From: Bartonella vinsonii subsp. vinsonii
Lineage (GTDB): Bacteria; Pseudomonadota; Alphaproteobacteria; Rhizobiales; Rhizobiaceae
Direction of reading: 5' to 3'
Length of the DNA stretch: 64,000 nt
Assembly: GCF_902825235.1 (NCBI RefSeq)
Contig: NZ_CADEAJ010000001.1
Span: forward strand, 189,096 to 253,095
The notes beneath the pieces are model-generated. The model saw nothing but the letters and a program-made list of their open reading frames with translations. It was not told the DNA's origin and searched no databases. The stretch's first letter is position 1. The number at the start of each line of letters is the position of its first letter. This document shows, piece after piece, positions 63,813 to 64,000 of the stretch. The position numbers and the translations under genes were made by a program.

Positions 63813-64000
63813 ACGAGGCGATTTAGCAAAGAATGGTACAAAACGCAAAGACCAATTATGTTTCTTTGAAAAGCTTTCGAAAAATCAAAGGAAAAGAGCC
63901 TCTATAAACACAATTTCTCATAATCTAAAAATGAGACCTTTGTTTGCTAAAACTCAATACCAATGATTAATAAGGACGCAAATGCTCTCAATTTTCTCAT

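Overview
The window is AT-rich, gene-dense bacterial DNA whose gene families and gene orders are those of the alphaproteobacterial order Hyphomicrobiales (Rhizobiales). Examples are acnA beside ccmABCDG, gcrA, argD-argF-hslO, secB-fxsA-Tim44-Smr, tRNA-Ala/TIGR02300/aroA/cmk/rpsA, and a cyclic glucan synthase beside pncB. The low GC, the decayed biosynthetic and envelope genes and the retained host-associated metal uptake system point to Bartonella. The genus is an inference from content and synteny; I do not name a species.

Layout. 1-3.3 kb: the cytochrome bo3 quinol oxidase operon cyoABC (cyoC runs off the left edge). 3.4-8.9 kb: aroQ, then recF, dnaN and dnaA, then an AT-rich intergenic stretch with a perfect DnaA box and the rpsT terminator, then rpsT. 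9.1-15.1 kb: acnA diverging from the cytochrome c maturation operon ccmABCDG, with an Irr-type palindrome between them. 15.4-19.1 kb: gcrA, argD, a clearly recognisable argF pseudogene, hslO. 19.3-25.8 kb: a secreted beta-lactamase-fold protein with altered metal ligands, Smr protein, Tim44-like protein, FxsA, SecB, malic enzyme. 26-36 kb: mutS, ilvD, tRNA-Ala(GGC), a TIGR02300 protein, aroA, cmk, rpsA. 36.1-41.6 kb: the wreck of a cyclic beta-1,2-glucan synthase gene. 41.7-45.2 kb: pncB, a full-length but dead P4-type integrase, and a DUF454 membrane protein. 45.4-49.1 kb: a candidate small RNA followed (on the minus strand, upstream) by a four-gene Mn/Fe ABC importer (sit/yfe) behind a near-consensus Fur box. 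49.4-53.6 kb: pheT, pheS, rplT, rpmI. 53.8-63.8 kb: nth, a small heat shock protein, a DUF1150 protein, a lytic transglycosylase lipoprotein, rmuC, def-fmt-truA, a LOG-family protein, dapD and lepA.

How it fits together. Most of the window is housekeeping: replication initiation, translation (rpsA, rpsT, pheST, rplT, rpmI, def, fmt, lepA), respiration (cyo, ccm), the TCA cycle (acnA, malic enzyme) and peptidoglycan/lysine precursor synthesis (dapD, plus argD probably acting as the DapC aminotransferase). The accessory story is loss: argF, the cyclic glucan synthase and an integrase are pseudogenes that still show their ancestral reading frames. Iron and manganese control is visible at two places, the acnA/ccmA divergent promoter and the sit promoter.

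The most interesting unexplained element is at about 45.38-45.50 kb. Read on the minus strand, three consecutive hairpins are predicted. The first shows UCCUCC in its loop, the second a run of eight C in its loop, and the third is a strong intrinsic terminator. This has the architecture of an anti-Shine-Dalgarno trans-acting small RNA.
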